Under the pieces are notes generated by a model. That model did no database searches. It saw only the letters and a list, made by a program, of their open reading frames with translations, and was not told where the DNA came from. Both the position numbers and the translations under genes were made by a program. 64,000 bases of DNA from Olivibacter oleidegradans (GTDB taxonomy: Bacteria; Bacteroidota; Bacteroidia; Sphingobacteriales; Sphingobacteriaceae). The DNA lies in the NCBI RefSeq assembly GCF_042432805.1, contig NZ_JBHLWO010000001.1, positions 744,001 to 808,000 on the forward strand, given 5' to 3'. Shown in pieces: positions 63,765 through 64,000 of this stretch (its first letter is position 1; each line of letters starts with the position of its first letter).

Positions 63765-64000
63765 CTAATCGCTTTCCTCAAATTTTGTTTCCATGTACAA
63801 CGCTTCCACTTTTTCCCTGGCCCATGGCGTTCTTCTAAGAAATTGGAGGCTTGATTTGACGCTTGGATTGTTAGCAAAACAATTTAAGCGTACTAAACGT
63901 GCAAGTTCTTTCCATCCATAGTGTTGTTCCAAACGCCTAACAACCATTTCCAAGGTAACTCCATGCAAGGGATTATTGGGTTGCTCTTTATGAAAATCTC
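63765..64000 (-). CDS. VF530-family DNA-binding protein (5' end outside window)
   Basis: The frame runs to the edge without a start; visible residues begin DFHKEQPNNPLHGV. The NNPLHGVTLE, HYGWKEL and NPSVKSSLQFLRRTPWAREKVE segments are those of the VF530/DUF2132 family, small proteins with a DNA-binding-like fold. An internal TTG at 63968 would drop the conserved N-terminus, so the real start lies just beyond base 64000. Confidence 0.88.
   Translation of the reverse strand, partial: DFHKEQPNNPLHGVTLEMVVRRLEQHYGWKELARLVRLNCFANNPSVKSSLQFLRRTPWAREKVEALYMETKFEESD

Overview
The window is a stretch of a Bacteroidota chromosome, most likely family Sphingobacteriaceae (Olivibacter/Pedobacter/Sphingobacterium-like). 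This rests on recognised family content (DUF4292, PafA-type phosphatase, SusC/Oar-like outer-membrane barrels with N-terminal carboxypeptidase-regulatory domains, futalosine-type amidohydrolase, four-helix-bundle S23 family), on the near absence of Shine-Dalgarno sequences, and on many promoters of the Bacteroidota type (TTG, 19-20 bp, TAnnTTTG). No rRNA, tRNA, CRISPR array, phage or insertion sequence was seen.

Layout. 0-11 kb is housekeeping and envelope: rlmN (cut by the window edge), an amidohydrolase, acylphosphatase, flippase, then TPR lipid/envelope protein, DUF4292 lipoprotein and EnvC-like M23 protein, tatA, an MltD-like transglycosylase, a PyrR-like phosphoribosyltransferase and an NlpC/P60 hydrolase. 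11.6-14.3 kb is pyruvate dehydrogenase (pdhA, pdhC). 14.5-18.9 kb holds a PafA-type phosphatase, a TPK-like protein, an M28 peptidase, a rhodanese and a tiny membrane protein. 19-26.5 kb holds an OmpA porin, an unlisted 48-residue membrane protein fused translationally to ridA, recG, hflX, rbfA, aat and a TRIC-like channel. 26.5-32.1 kb (minus strand) is def, an M16 peptidase, a large TonB-type barrel and a CBM9-like protein. 32.3-35.9 kb is rnhB, a 700-bp orphan gap, gcvT, comB and a low-molecular-weight phosphatase.

36-49.4 kb is the most unusual part: an NtrC-type two-component pair diverging from an export operon (HlyD-like adaptor, LolD/MacB-type ATPase, three full FtsX/MacB-type permeases and a 39-codon remnant of a fourth). 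The operon is interrupted by an antisense four-helix-bundle (S23/Avd-like) gene. 49.5-64 kb holds a DUF4097-type repeat protein, a histidine phosphatase, cydAB, a TonB siderophore-type receptor, an AAA/VWA pair, a Gfo/Idh oxidoreductase, a two-subunit molybdenum hydroxylase and the end of a VF530-type gene.

The strongest new signal is a family of degenerate seven-base repeats that fill at least 14 intergenic gaps between 27 and 60 kb and none clearly before that. Most occur as two short arrays in inverted orientation around a spacer, often touching a stop or start codon; one copy has perfect 11-bp inverted ends, one contains the four-helix-bundle gene in place of the spacer, and one is expanded to 31 perfect heptamers with an 84-bp higher-order unit. 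This looks like a mobile or amplifying repeat system whose coding member may be the four-helix-bundle cassette.
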